Origin: Streptomyces sp. 11x1
Lineage (GTDB): Bacteria; Actinomycetota; Actinomycetes; Streptomycetales; Streptomycetaceae
DNA: 64,000 bases
Reading direction: 5' to 3'
Assembly (NCBI RefSeq): GCF_032598905.1
Contig: NZ_CP122458.1
Coordinates: forward strand, 6,225,001 to 6,289,000
Below are positions 26,973 to 35,393 of this stretch, piece after piece; position 1 is the stretch's first letter; every line of letters starts with the position of its first letter. Below the pieces are notes generated by a model. It saw only the letters and a list, made by a program, of their open reading frames with translations, was not told the DNA's origin and did no database searches. The translations under genes and the position numbers were made by a program.

Positions 26973-27665
26973 ATGGGAGTGCGGCTCATGGTGGTCGACG
27001 ACCACCGACTGCTGGCCGAGGCGCTGGCCTCGGCCTTGAAGCTGCGGGGACACCGGGTGCTCGCGGCGGCGGCGCCCGCGGCGGGCGCGGCGGAACTGGT
27101 GATCACCAGGGCACCGGAGGTGTGCCTGATCGGCACGGCGACACCGGCCGAGCCGGGGATGTTCGACCCGGTGGTGAGGATCAAGCGGGAACGCCCGCAG
27201 GTGGCGGTACTGGTCCTCGGCCCGGTCCCCAACCCGCGCGGCATCGCGGCGGCGTTCGCCGCGGGAGCGTCCGGCTACGTCCGCCACGACGAACGCATCG
27301 AGGGCGTCGAGCGGGCCATCATGAAGGCCAGGGCGGGTGAGGCGGCGGTGGCGCCGCAGCTGCTGCAGAGCGCGTTCGGCGAGCTGCTGAACCCCGCCGC
27401 CCAGCCGGACGACGAGGGTCAGCGACTGCTCCAGATGCTGACCCCGCGCGAGGTCGAGGTCCTGGTCCGCGTCGCGGACGGCGAGGACACGCGTCTGATC
27501 GCGGCGGGCATGGGCATCGCCCCGTCGACGGCCCGCACCCACGTCCAACGGGTCCTGATGAAGCTGGGCGTCGGCTCCCGCCTGGAGGCGGCGGCACTGG
27601 CGGCCCGGACGGGGTTGCTGGACCGGGCGGGGCCGGTGCGGCAGGGGCCGGGGGCGGCGGGGTAG
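26973..27665 (+). CDS. LuxR/NarL-type response regulator with a degenerate receiver
   Basis: The 230-residue protein has a receiver fold (about 1-120) and a C-terminal GerE/LuxR HTH (about 155-215; LTPREVEVLVRVADGEDTRLIAAGMGIAPSTARTHV). The acidic pair Asp9-Asp10 is kept, but the phospho-acceptor position reads VCLIG54 instead of Asp, and the conserved lysine is Arg104 in GYVRHD. It is therefore probably not switched by phosphorylation. No kinase is adjacent. The start lies just after the G-tract repeat; the frame is open from 26913. Confidence 0.85.
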   Translation: MGVRLMVVDDHRLLAEALASALKLRGHRVLAAAAPAAGAAELVITRAPEVCLIGTATPAEPGMFDPVVRIKRERPQVAVLVLGPVPNPRGIAAAFAAGASGYVRHDERIEGVERAIMKARAGEAAVAPQLLQSAFGELLNPAAQPDDEGQRLLQMLTPREVEVLVRVADGEDTRLIAAGMGIAPSTARTHVQRVLMKLGVGSRLEAAALAARTGLLDRAGPVRQGPGAAG

Positions 27666-27695
27666 AGGGCCGCTGCCGCGTGGCCCGGTGTCCGG

Positions 27696-28874
27696 CTACT
27701 TCTTGGCCTGTCCGCACAGAGCGTGGTCGATGAGGTCGGTGATGCCCTGGATCTGGCGTGCGGCAGTCTCCTGGTCGCCCGGCCGGCTGTGGACGGCGAC
27801 GGTAACGGAGGTACGGCCGTCGGCCGTCGTCCCGGGCCACGTCAAGGACCCGAAGTTGCTGCCGCTGTGGCCCCAGTAGCCGCCGCCGCACGTCAACGGG
27901 GTCCACGCCAGCCCGAGTCCGTAGCGCGACCCCGGCACCTCGCCGGGCGCGTCCGGCACGGCGACGGTACGGCGCATCTCGGCGAGCTGGGCGGGGGCGA
28001 GGAGCCTGCCGCCGAGCAGCGCGGAGAAGAACCGGTTGGTGTCGGCGGCCGTACTGATGATCGACCCGTCGGCGTCCCCGTCGAAGGGGAGGTAGGCGAG
28101 GGTGGTGTCGGTCCTCGGGGCGTCGTCCCCCGGCTCGAACTGCTGGTAGTTACGGGCGTGGGGGCGGGGGAGCGTCGGATCGTCGCCCGGCGCGTAGGTG
28201 CGCGTGAGCCGCAACGGCCGCAGGATCCGCTCGCGCACCTCCTCCTCCCACCCCCGGCCGGTGACCGCCTCGATCACCATCCCGGCGAGGATGTAGTTGG
28301 TGTTGGAGTACTCCCAGCGGGCGCCGGGCTCGAAGACGGGCGGGTGGGTCATGGCGAAGGCGACGCGCTGCCGCGAGGTGTATGTGGTCGACCGGTGCTT
28401 CAGATACCCGGCGGCGCTCAGCTCGGGCACGACGTCGGCGATGTAGTCGGGCAGCCCGCTGGTGTGCTGCAGCAGCTGCCGCACGCTGATCAGGTCGCCG
28501 TCGTTCCCGTTGCCCTTCACCACCCCGGGCAGCCACCGCTCCACCCGGTCCTCCAGCGACAGCCGCCCCTCCCCGACGAGCTGCAGGAGGACGGTCGCGA
28601 CGTAGGCCTTGGTGGTGCTGCCGATACGGATGTACCCGGCGGGGGGTACGGGTGTGCCGGTACGGAGATCCCCGACCCCACTACGGGCGCCCCGTGACCC
28701 CCGGGGCCCGTCCAGCCGCACAGCGACCCCGGTCACGCCGCTGTCGCGCAGGGCGTCGGCGTCGCGTTGGAGGGGGTCCCCTGTGGCCTGCGCACTGGCC
28801 GGGGTGAGGGTGGTGAGTAGGGCGAGAGCCAGGGCGACGAGAACGGTCGGGGTGGTACGGGGGGAGGCGGTCAT
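27696..28874 (-). CDS. secreted serine hydrolase (beta-lactamase/D-Ala-D-Ala carboxypeptidase family)
   Basis: The 392-residue protein has a signal peptide (about 1-30, ending ASAQA) and a class C beta-lactamase-type domain with STTK near residue 88, YSNTNY and HSGSNFG. It is likely an extracytoplasmic D,D-carboxypeptidase or esterase acting on cell-wall peptides or esters. Its 3' end lies 30 bp from the convergent response-regulator gene. Confidence 0.9.
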   Translation of the reverse strand: MTASPRTTPTVLVALALALLTTLTPASAQATGDPLQRDADALRDSGVTGVAVRLDGPRGSRGARSGVGDLRTGTPVPPAGYIRIGSTTKAYVATVLLQLVGEGRLSLEDRVERWLPGVVKGNGNDGDLISVRQLLQHTSGLPDYIADVVPELSAAGYLKHRSTTYTSRQRVAFAMTHPPVFEPGARWEYSNTNYILAGMVIEAVTGRGWEEEVRERILRPLRLTRTYAPGDDPTLPRPHARNYQQFEPGDDAPRTDTTLAYLPFDGDADGSIISTAADTNRFFSALLGGRLLAPAQLAEMRRTVAVPDAPGEVPGSRYGLGLAWTPLTCGGGYWGHSGSNFGSLTWPGTTADGRTSVTVAVHSRPGDQETAARQIQGITDLIDHALCGQAKK

Positions 28875-28945
28875 GGGGACACGGTAAAAACGGGTGCCCC
28901 CTACCAGCCATCCGGCGAGCCCCCGCGTGTCGCCGGGGGCTTACC

Positions 28946-29146
28946 TCACCTTGTCGTATGAAACCCGTCGGCCTTTATGTGGTGGAGGAACCCGGCGAGG
29001 GGGGTGGGGGTGGTGCGGAGGTGGGTGGCGGGGGTGTCGGATTCGCGCAGGCGTATGTCGGAGGGGGATGCGCAGAGTTCGATACAGGTGTCGCCTTCGC
29101 CGCCGTCGGAGAAGGTCGACTTCTGCCAGCGCGGGGTGTAATCCAT
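28946..29146 (-). CDS. DUF397 protein
   Basis: The 66-residue protein has the DUF397 signature WQKSTFSDGGEGDTCIEL...IRLRESDTP. GTGAGG precedes the ATG at 29146. DUF397 genes in Streptomyces usually follow an XRE regulator with a DUF5753 domain, and the two behave as a regulatory or antitoxin-like pair. Here only a remnant of the partner lies upstream, so this copy may be orphaned. Confidence 0.85.
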   Translation of the reverse strand: MDYTPRWQKSTFSDGGEGDTCIELCASPSDIRLRESDTPATHLRTTPTPLAGFLHHIKADGFHTTR

Positions 29147-29154
29147 GGGGCGCC

Positions 29155-29340
29155 TCACAACTCCTTCGCCAGGCGGTGGATGAAGTCCCGCGACGCCACC
29201 GGTTCCAGCGCCGCCGACTCCACTCTACGAAGGAGTGTTCGGAGCCGGTGTAGCTGCGGCTCCGCATCGATGAACACGACGCCGGTCGGGGCGTCCCGGA
29301 GGAAGGACCCCGAGGCACGGCAGATCTGGAGGGACCTCAT
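29155..29340 (-). pseudogene. C-terminal remnant of an XRE/DUF5753 regulator
   Basis: The last 40 or so codons (TGVVFIDAEPQLHRLRTL...ALEPVASRDFIHRLAKEL) resemble the C-terminus of DUF5753 proteins, and the stop lies 8 bp before the DUF397 start, the normal spacing for such pairs. The HTH and most of the DUF5753 domain are absent; a plus-strand gene begins at the break. It looks like a deletion remnant. Confidence 0.55.
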
Positions 29341-29578
29341 GACGGATACGCAGTACTTCTGGCGACACCCACTCGCTGAGCAGACGCGTGAGGAAGGCAG
29401 GGAGGAAGGCCGGATCCAGGCTCAGATCGAGATGATCTTCAAGACCCTCGAATGGCGTGGCATCCCGGTGCCGGACCAGGTCCGCGAACGAGTCACCGAC
29501 TGTCCTGACCGGTCCCAGCTCATGATCTGGGCGGAACGAGCCCTTCGGGTGACCGCGGCCGAGGATCTGTTCCGCTGA
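29339..29578 (+). CDS. small EEGR-motif protein (C-terminal type of Streptomyces Rpn/DUF4351-like proteins)
   Basis: The 79-residue protein has HPLAEQTREEGREEGRIQ followed by WRGIPVPDQVRERVTDC, a helix-rich pattern I associate with the C-terminus of transposase-like PD-(D/E)XK (Rpn) proteins in Streptomyces. The nuclease core is missing. GGAGGGA lies at ideal spacing before the ATG, so it may be expressed. It is paralogous to the next gene. The function is unknown. Confidence 0.6.
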   Translation: MTDTQYFWRHPLAEQTREEGREEGRIQAQIEMIFKTLEWRGIPVPDQVRERVTDCPDRSQLMIWAERALRVTAAEDLFR

Positions 29579-29696
29579 TCGGGTAGTGCGTATGGGGGTC
29601 GAGCGCCCGTGCGGGGCAGCTCCGGGCGCTCCCCCTCGGCCTGCTCTGACTTCGCAGCTGTTCTGCGGACCGTGGACCCGGATACCGAAGCAACTC

Positions 29697-29948
29697 ATGA
29701 TGCCTGTGAACTACTTCTTCAAGCACCCCGTCGCCGTGAAGCTGCGGGAGGAGGGCCGGGCGGAAGGGCGAATCGTGGAGCGGATCGCCAGCGTCCTGCG
29801 CACGCTCGACCGGCGGCACATCGACGTACCTGACTCCGTCCGACAGCGCGTACGCAACTGCACCGACCCCGACCTCCTCCAGATCTGGGTGGACCGCGCA
29901 TACGACGTCACCGACGCCGCCGAGCTGTTCGACGACGACCAAGTCTGA
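29697..29948 (+). CDS. second small EEGR-motif protein
   Basis: The 83-residue protein matches its neighbour along its length (HPVAVKLREEGRAEGRI, then RRHIDVPDSVRQRVRNC and IWVDRAYDVTDAAELF). It begins with two ATG codons and has no clear ribosome-binding site. It too lacks a catalytic domain. The pair may be remnants of full-length Rpn-like genes or a stand-alone family. Confidence 0.6.
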   Translation: MMPVNYFFKHPVAVKLREEGRAEGRIVERIASVLRTLDRRHIDVPDSVRQRVRNCTDPDLLQIWVDRAYDVTDAAELFDDDQV

Positions 29949-30318
29949 CCCGGCTGGCGTCTTCGCCCCCTGGTGCGTCCCGGACGTGGGCGCACCAGCG
30001 GCAGTGTCCGCCGCCGCGATCTTCGAGACAGCGGCGCCATCCTCGGGCTGAGTGAGGCCTTCGGCGGCCCCCGGCTCTGGACGTGTCGTCAGAGACCCGA
30101 CGTCGGTCAGGCCTGACCTGAGTTTCGCGTGACCGTTCGACGCTGCCGGGTCATCGGAACGGATCCCCCTGAACACCCGCCGGTCCTTCCGATGGCCGGT
30201 GGTGCCCCCGCCGCACGCGACGCGTGCCCTCACGCCCTCGCCGACGCGTGCCCTCATGCCCTCACCCGTGCCCCGACCTGTGGGCTTTGACAGGTTCGCG
30301 ATCTGTGCTCCATAGTCA
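29949..30318. other. non-coding stretch with a short direct repeat
   Basis: I see no gene here. GACGCGTGCCCTCACGCCCTC at 30219 recurs at 30243 with one change, a 24-bp period. The promoter of the GntR operon lies at the right end. Confidence 0.6.
30287..30316 (+). promoter_or_regulatory. promoter of the gntR-ABC operon
   Basis: A perfect TTGACA at 30287-30292 is 18 bp from CATAGT at 30311-30316. Transcription would begin inside the palindrome that follows. Confidence 0.6.
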
Positions 30319-30342
30319 TTTCACTAGTCGACTAGTGAAATG
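30317..30342. promoter_or_regulatory. perfect 26-bp palindrome, likely GntR operator
   Basis: The half-site is CATTTCACTAGTC, and the whole 26 bp is its own reverse complement. It spans the expected transcription start and ends on the first possible ATG of the regulator gene. Autorepression is the simplest reading. Confidence 0.75.
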
Positions 30343-30915
30343 GTGGTGAAGGGGTTGGAGTTCCGCATCGACAGGCGGAGCGGGGTCGCCGCCTATCAGC
30401 AGATCGTTCAGCAGACCAAGCAGGCGCTGCGGCTCGGCGTACTCGGGCCCGGCGACCAGTTGCCCACGGCCAAGTCGGTTGCGCAGACCTCCGCGGTCAA
30501 CCCCAACACCACGCTCAAGGCGTACCGCGAGCTGGAGCGGGAGGGGCTGGTCGAAGCACGGCCGGGGCTGGGGACGTTCGTGAGTCAGTCGCTGGCCCGT
30601 CCGCAGGCGCCGGTGGATTCGCTGCTGCGCGGCGAGCTGGAGAGCTGGATGGACCGGGCCCGCGAGGCGGGCCTTGAGCAGGACGACGTGACCGCTCTGG
30701 TCACGTCGGTGATGGAGGAGCGGTACGCCGGGACCGGGCCTGCCGCCGCCGACCACGCGGGACCAACGGGCCCAGTGGGACCGGCAGGAACCACAACACC
30801 AGCAGGAACCACAGCATCAGCAGGAACCACAACACCAGCAGGAACCACAGCATCAGCAGGAACCGCAGGAACTACCGAAACCACAGGAACGACGGGGACA
30901 AGGGGACACGCATGA
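30340..30915 (+). CDS. GntR-family regulator, YtrA type
   Basis: The protein (191 residues from the first ATG) has a winged HTH (about 8-75; AYQQIVQQTKQALRLGVLGPGDQLPTAKSVAQ and NPNTTLKAYRELEREGLVEARPG) typical of YtrA regulators that govern adjacent ABC transporters. Starts at GTG 30343, GTG 30346 or TTG 30355 are also possible, since relatives often begin at LEFRIDRRSG. The tail after about residue 135 is a low-complexity Gly/Thr/Ala/Pro repeat, which is unusual for the family. The stop overlaps the ABC ATPase ATG. Confidence 0.88.
   Translation: MVVKGLEFRIDRRSGVAAYQQIVQQTKQALRLGVLGPGDQLPTAKSVAQTSAVNPNTTLKAYRELEREGLVEARPGLGTFVSQSLARPQAPVDSLLRGELESWMDRAREAGLEQDDVTALVTSVMEERYAGTGPAAADHAGPTGPVGPAGTTTPAGTTASAGTTTPAGTTASAGTAGTTETTGTTGTRGHA
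30787..30858 (+). repeat. 36-bp coding minisatellite in gntR
   Basis: Two copies of a 36-bp unit, each made of two 18-bp halves (GGAACCACAACACCAGCA and GGAACCACAGCATCAGCA), encode a GTTTPA-GTTASA repeat at the C-terminus of the regulator. Confidence 0.75.
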
Positions 30916-31859
30916 CGAGTTACGAGACGGGCTACGGGGGGCCGGCGGACACGTCCGCGATAGAAGCCCGCGGGGTGGGACGGAAGTACCGCCGGGGCTG
31001 GGCGCTGCGGGACTGCTCCTTCCGGCTGCCGGCCGGGCGGATCTGCGGTCTGGTGGGTCCCAACGGGGCCGGCAAGACCACGCTGATGGCCATCGCCGCC
31101 AACCTGATGGCGCCGACCACCGGCACCCTGCGCGTGTTCGGCGCGGCCCCGGAGTCGGCGGAGGCCACCCGGCGTACCGCGTTCCTCGCCCAGGAGAAAC
31201 CCCTGTTCCGGCGCTTCACCGTCGCCGAGACCCTGCGGATGGGGCGAGAACTGAACCCCGGCTGGGACCAGCGAGCAGCCGAGAACATCGTGCGCGCGGG
31301 CAACGTGCCCTTCGACGCGAAGATCGGCACCCTCTCCGGTGGCCAGCGCACCCGGGTGGCCTTCGCCGTCTCCTTCGGCAAGCGTCCCGACCTGCTGCTC
31401 CTCGACGAGCCGATGTCCGACCTCGACCCGCTGGTGCGCCACGAGCTGATGGGCACCCTGCTGGCCGAGGCCGCCGAGCGCGGCACCACCGTGCTGATGT
31501 CCACCCACATGCTCGCCGAGCTGGAGAACACCTGCGACTACCTGCTGGTCATCGCGGGCGGCCGGCTGCGTATGGCCGGTGAGGTCGACGAACTGCGCAC
31601 CTCCCACGCCGTGCTGACCGGGGTCCACTCCGACGGGCGGACGCCCCCGGAGCTGGCGTACCACACCGTGGTCGAGACCCGTACCAGCGGACGGCAGTTC
31701 ACCTCACTGATACGCCCCGACGGGCCGGTCGCCGGCGGCCCCTGGGAGGCGAGCACCCCGAACCTGGAGGAGCTCCTGCTCGCCTATCTGCGCTCGCCCG
31801 AGGCCCCGCCGCTGATCAGCCCCAGTTCCTACGTCGCCCCGCAGGCGGTGGCGGCATGA
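30912..31859 (+). CDS. ABC transporter ATP-binding protein
   Basis: The 315-residue ATPase has Walker A GPNGAGKTT near residue 50, signature LSGGQ, and Walker B LLLLDEPMSDLDPL. It overlaps gntR by ATGA and the permease by ATGA, so the three genes form one translationally coupled operon. YtrA-linked exporters of this type usually respond to cell-wall stress or peptides; the cargo is unknown. Confidence 0.92.
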   Translation: MTSYETGYGGPADTSAIEARGVGRKYRRGWALRDCSFRLPAGRICGLVGPNGAGKTTLMAIAANLMAPTTGTLRVFGAAPESAEATRRTAFLAQEKPLFRRFTVAETLRMGRELNPGWDQRAAENIVRAGNVPFDAKIGTLSGGQRTRVAFAVSFGKRPDLLLLDEPMSDLDPLVRHELMGTLLAEAAERGTTVLMSTHMLAELENTCDYLLVIAGGRLRMAGEVDELRTSHAVLTGVHSDGRTPPELAYHTVVETRTSGRQFTSLIRPDGPVAGGPWEASTPNLEELLLAYLRSPEAPPLISPSSYVAPQAVAA

Positions 31860-32884
31860 GCACGATGACCAGCACCGGCAGCGCCTCCCACGACCCCACC
31901 GCCGCAGAAGCCGGCCGTGGCCATGGCCGTGGCCGTGGCCACGGCCTCCGGCTCAGCGGCATGAACTGGCTCGTCTGGCGTCAGCACCGCGCCGCCTACT
32001 GGACGCTGCTGGCCGCCGCCGCGGTCACCGTCGCGGTGCTCGTCTACCAACGCCAGCAGATGATCACGTACCTCGACGGGTACGGCTATCCCCACCTCAA
32101 GTCCGGCTGGGAGGACAAGTTCGACCAGAATCCGCTCAACGCGGCCGCTGGTCTGCTCGGGCTCCTGCCCGTCGTGATCGGCGTGCTCCTCGGTCCGCCC
32201 CTGCTCGCCGGCGACCTGGAGAGCGGCACCGCCAAGCTGGTCAACGCGCAGTCCGTGAGCCGCGTCCGCTGGCTTGCCACCAAGCTCGGTATGACCGCGC
32301 TCGTGGTCGTGGTGTGCGCCACGGCGGTCTCCGCCGCGTTCACCTGGTGGTGGTCGCCGGTCAAGTCGACGTCGTACGTCCTGTCGTGGGCCGAACCCGG
32401 CGCGTTCGACAACAGCGGACCCGTGCCCGTGGCGCTCACCCTGCTCACGGTCGTCGGTGGCGTGGCCATCGGCATGCTGCTGCGCCGGACCCTGCTGGCC
32501 ATGGTCGTCACCCTGGGCTTCGCCGTCGCGCTGCAGGTGGCGTGGTCGTACGTCAGGACGTCCCTCGGGAACGTCATCACGGTCACCAGCCACAACGGTG
32601 TGGGTGACAACAGCCAGCCGAACCTGCCCGACAACGCCTACGTCCTGGACGAGTTCTACCTCACGGCCTCCGGCGACCTCATGGGCTGGGGCAGCTGCGC
32701 CGAGGCCACGGAGAAGGCCCGCGAAGCCTGCCTGGACAAGGCACAGGTCGTCGGCTGGTCGGTCGACTACATCCCGTTCTCCCAGATGGCGTCCATGCAG
32801 TGGCTCGGTGCCTCGATCCTGCTGGCCCTGACCGCCGGCATCGCGGCGTTCGTCATCCTCTGGGGTCGCAAGCGCCTCGTCTGA
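31856..32884 (+). CDS. ABC transporter permease
   Basis: The 342-residue protein has about six membrane helices: one after MNWLVWRQHRAAY near residue 50, others near 95-115, 140-165, 185-205 and 210-230, and the last near 315-335. A large soluble loop (about 235-305) contains two cysteines. The N-terminal 35 residues include a Gly/His/Arg repeat encoded by a GGCCGTGGCCATGGCC palindromic stretch. It partners the ATPase upstream. Confidence 0.85.
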   Translation: MSTMTSTGSASHDPTAAEAGRGHGRGRGHGLRLSGMNWLVWRQHRAAYWTLLAAAAVTVAVLVYQRQQMITYLDGYGYPHLKSGWEDKFDQNPLNAAAGLLGLLPVVIGVLLGPPLLAGDLESGTAKLVNAQSVSRVRWLATKLGMTALVVVVCATAVSAAFTWWWSPVKSTSYVLSWAEPGAFDNSGPVPVALTLLTVVGGVAIGMLLRRTLLAMVVTLGFAVALQVAWSYVRTSLGNVITVTSHNGVGDNSQPNLPDNAYVLDEFYLTASGDLMGWGSCAEATEKAREACLDKAQVVGWSVDYIPFSQMASMQWLGASILLALTAGIAAFVILWGRKRLV

Positions 32885-33036
32885 CCGTCCGGCCAGGCGC
32901 CTCGTCCGACCCGAATCCTCCCGGAAGCACGCGGTCTTCCGCCCCCACGCGGTCTTCCGCCCTCCCACGCGGCCGAGCGGCCACCGTGTCGCTCGGCCGC
33001 GCCCTCATGCTGCCCCGAACCGGCGAGCACATCGCC

Positions 33037-33243
33037 ATGAACCATGTCGAAAGGCCTGAGTTGAAGTCGCACAAGCGCAGAAAACGAGTGGTCACCACCG
33101 TCCCGTCGGCGGCCGTCCTGGCGGCCGCGCTCGGCGCCGGGCTGCTGGTGAGCACGTCCGACGACAACGACGCAGTCGGCCCCCGCCGGGCAACCGGCGG
33201 GGGCCGACTGCGTCGCGCCAGGATCGGCAGCGAAGCGAGATAG
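33037..33243 (+). CDS. possible small exported or truncated protein
   Basis: A 68-codon ORF has a basic start (KSHKRRKRVV) and a hydrophobic segment (about 21-42) like a signal peptide, then an Asp-rich stretch. The rest of the frame runs through a 22-bp terminator stem, so the C-terminal 25 residues are encoded by the hairpin and look fortuitous. It may be the stump of a lost secreted protein or not a gene. Confidence 0.3.
   Translation: MNHVERPELKSHKRRKRVVTTVPSAAVLAAALGAGLLVSTSDDNDAVGPRRATGGGRLRRARIGSEAR
33168..33215 (+). terminator. very strong terminator after the ABC operon
   Basis: A perfect 22-bp stem (33168-33189 with 33194-33215) closes a GCAA tetraloop. It separates the ABC operon from the gal operon and is the longest perfect stem I found here. 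Confidence 0.85.
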
Positions 33244-33256
33244 TCGGGATCTGGTG

Positions 33257-33335
33257 ACCTTTGTTTGTTTGTGATGGTGACGAGCGTCGGAACCTGTGCT
33301 TTGATGTGTTTGGTTCTGTTTGATGGGTGGGATGG
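33257..33335 (+). promoter_or_regulatory. gal operon control region
   Basis: This short stretch is T-rich (TTTG repeated three times at 33260-33271) and carries TTTGATG at 33300-33306 and 33319-33325, 19 bp apart. The Streptomyces galP1 promoter is known to have an operator of short direct repeats, so these are candidates. The rest of the 461-bp gap after the ABC operon holds the small ORF and the terminator. Confidence 0.45.
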
Positions 33336-33345
33336 GGAGTCCGGC

Positions 33346-34407
33346 GTGAAGAAGACCTCGACCCGGCTGGCCGACGGTCGTGAGCTGATCTACTACGACC
33401 TGCGCGACGACACCGTGCGCGACGCGGTGGACAAGCGGCCCCTGGAGCGCACCGTCACCACCTCGGAGGTACGCCGGGACCCGCTGCTCGGCGACTCCGT
33501 CGCGATCGCCTCGCACCGCCAGGGCCGCACCTACCACCCCCCGGCGAACGAGTGCCCGCTCTGCCCCTCCGAGGGCGACCGCCTCAGCGAGATACCGGAC
33601 TCCTCGTACGACGCCGTCGTGTTCGAGAACCGCTTCCCCTCGCTCGCCGGTGACTCCGGCCGCTGCGAGGTCGTCTGCTTCACCTCGGACCACAACGCGT
33701 CCTTCGCCGACCTGACCGAGGAGCAGGCCCGCCTCGTCCTGGAGGCCTGGACCGACCGCACCGCTGAGCTGTCCCACCTCCCCTCCGTCGAGCAGGTGTT
33801 CTGCTTCGAGAACCGCGGTGCCGAGATCGGCGTGACCCTGGGGCACCCCCACGGGCAGATCTACGCGTACCCCTTCACCACCCCCCGCACCGCGCTGATG
33901 CTGCGCTCCCTCGCGGCCCACAAGGACGCCACCGGCGGCGAGAACCTCTTCGACACCGTCCTGGAGCGGGAGCTCGCCGACGAGCGGATCGTGCTCCAGA
34001 CCGAGCACTGGGTCGCCTTCGTGCCGTACGCGGCGCACTGGCCGTACGAGGTGCACCTCTACCCGCGCCGCCGGGTGCCGGACCTCCTCGGTCTCGACGA
34101 GGACGCGCGCTCAGAATTCCCCAAGGTTTATCTGGAACTCTTGAGGCGCTTCGACCGGATCTTCGGCGAGGGTGAGCCCCCGACCCCGTACATCGCGGCC
34201 TGGCACCAGGCCCCGTTCGGCACGCTGGAGGAGTTCGAGGGTGTCCAGCGCGAGGACTTCGCGCTCCACCTCGAGCTTTTCACCATCCGCCGCACCACCG
34301 GCAAGCTGAAGTTTCTCGCGGGTTCCGAATCCGGCATGAACGTGTTCATCAACGACGTGCCGCCGGAGCGCGCGGCCGAGCGACTGCGAGAGGTAGCGAG
34401 TTCATGA
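33346..34407 (+). CDS. galT: galactose-1-phosphate uridylyltransferase
   Basis: The 353-residue Leloir-pathway enzyme exchanges UDP between UDP-glucose and galactose-1-phosphate. The active-site motif is [12 protein letters not shown], with ENRFPSL and [10 protein letters not shown] (zinc-type cysteines) before it. The GTG at 33346 has GGGGAG at good spacing; the upstream open frame from 33265 is promoter DNA. It overlaps galE by ATGA. Confidence 0.95.
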   Translation: MKKTSTRLADGRELIYYDLRDDTVRDAVDKRPLERTVTTSEVRRDPLLGDSVAIASHRQGRTYHPPANECPLCPSEGDRLSEIPDSSYDAVVFENRFPSLAGDSGRCEVVCFTSDHNASFADLTEEQARLVLEAWTDRTAELSHLPSVEQVFCFENRGAEIGVTLGHPHGQIYAYPFTTPRTALMLRSLAAHKDATGGENLFDTVLERELADERIVLQTEHWVAFVPYAAHWPYEVHLYPRRRVPDLLGLDEDARSEFPKVYLELLRRFDRIFGEGEPPTPYIAAWHQAPFGTLEEFEGVQREDFALHLELFTIRRTTGKLKFLAGSESGMNVFINDVPPERAAERLREVASS

Positions 34408-35393
34408 GTGGGAAGCAGAGCGGGAAGCACCACGGCAAGTACCTGGTCACCGGTGGCGCGGGGTATGTCGGCAGCGTGGTCGCCCAGCATCTGCTGGAGG
34501 CGGGCCACGAGGTCATCGTCCTCGACAACCTCTCGACCGGCTTCCGCGAGGGCGTCCCCGCCGGCGCGTCCTTCGTCGAGGGCGACATCCGCGACGCCGG
34601 CAAGTGGCTCGACGGCTCCTTCGACGCCGTCCTGCACTTCGCCGCGTTCTCGCAGGTCGGCGAGTCCGTCGTGAAGCCCGAGAAGTACTGGGACAACAAC
34701 GTCGGCGGCACCATGGCGCTGCTCGCCGCGATGCGCGAGGCGGGCGTCCGCAAGCTGGTGTTCTCCTCCACGGCCGCCACCTACGGCGAGCCGGAGACCA
34801 CCCCCATCGTCGAGTCCGCGCCCACCAGGCCCACCAGCCCGTACGGCGCCTCCAAGCTGGCCGTCGACCACATGATCACCGGCGAGGCCGCCGCCCACGG
34901 CCTGGGCGCCGTCTCCCTGCGCTACTTCAACGTGGCCGGCGCGTACGGCACCTGCGGTGAGCGCCACGACCCCGAGTCGCACCTCATCCCACTGGTGCTC
35001 CAGGTCGCCCAGGGCATGCGGGACGCGATCTCCGTCTTCGGCGAGGACTACCCGACCCCCGACGGCACCTGCGTCCGCGACTACATCCACGTCGCCGACC
35101 TCGCCGACGCCCACCTGCTGGCGCTGGACGCCGCACAGCCGGGCGAGCACCTCATCTGCAACCTGGGCAACGGCAACGGCTTCTCGGTGCGCGAGGTGAT
35201 CGAGACCGTCCGCCGGGTCACCGGGCACCCGATCCCCGAGGTCGTCGCCCCGCGCCGGGCCGGTGACCCCGCCACCCTGGTCGCCTCCGCCGACACGGCC
35301 CGCGAACGGCTCGGCTGGAACCCGTCGCGCGCGGACCTCGCGGAGATCGTGGCGGACGCGTGGGAGTTCACGCAGGCGCGGGCGGCTCAGTAG
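34404..35393 (+). CDS. galE: UDP-glucose 4-epimerase
   Basis: The 329-residue short-chain dehydrogenase-type epimerase has the NAD motif TGGAGYVGS near residue 16, the catalytic Ser (SSTAATYG) and YxxxK as YGASK near 150. It interconverts UDP-galactose and UDP-glucose. It is coupled to galT by overlap. The 3' end is followed by imperfect copies of its own last codons. Confidence 0.95.
   Translation: MSGKQSGKHHGKYLVTGGAGYVGSVVAQHLLEAGHEVIVLDNLSTGFREGVPAGASFVEGDIRDAGKWLDGSFDAVLHFAAFSQVGESVVKPEKYWDNNVGGTMALLAAMREAGVRKLVFSSTAATYGEPETTPIVESAPTRPTSPYGASKLAVDHMITGEAAAHGLGAVSLRYFNVAGAYGTCGERHDPESHLIPLVLQVAQGMRDAISVFGEDYPTPDGTCVRDYIHVADLADAHLLALDAAQPGEHLICNLGNGNGFSVREVIETVRRVTGHPIPEVVAPRRAGDPATLVASADTARERLGWNPSRADLAEIVADAWEFTQARAAQ

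Noticed and set aside
24351..27548. 1065-codon open frame on the minus strand across the propeller genes
   Set aside because: Its composition is that of an antisense shadow in high-G+C DNA, while the plus-strand frames encode recognisable domains with good ribosome-binding sites.
30787..30858. Regular repeats considered as a CRISPR array
   Set aside because: The units are directly adjacent, in frame and without unique spacers, so this is a coding minisatellite.
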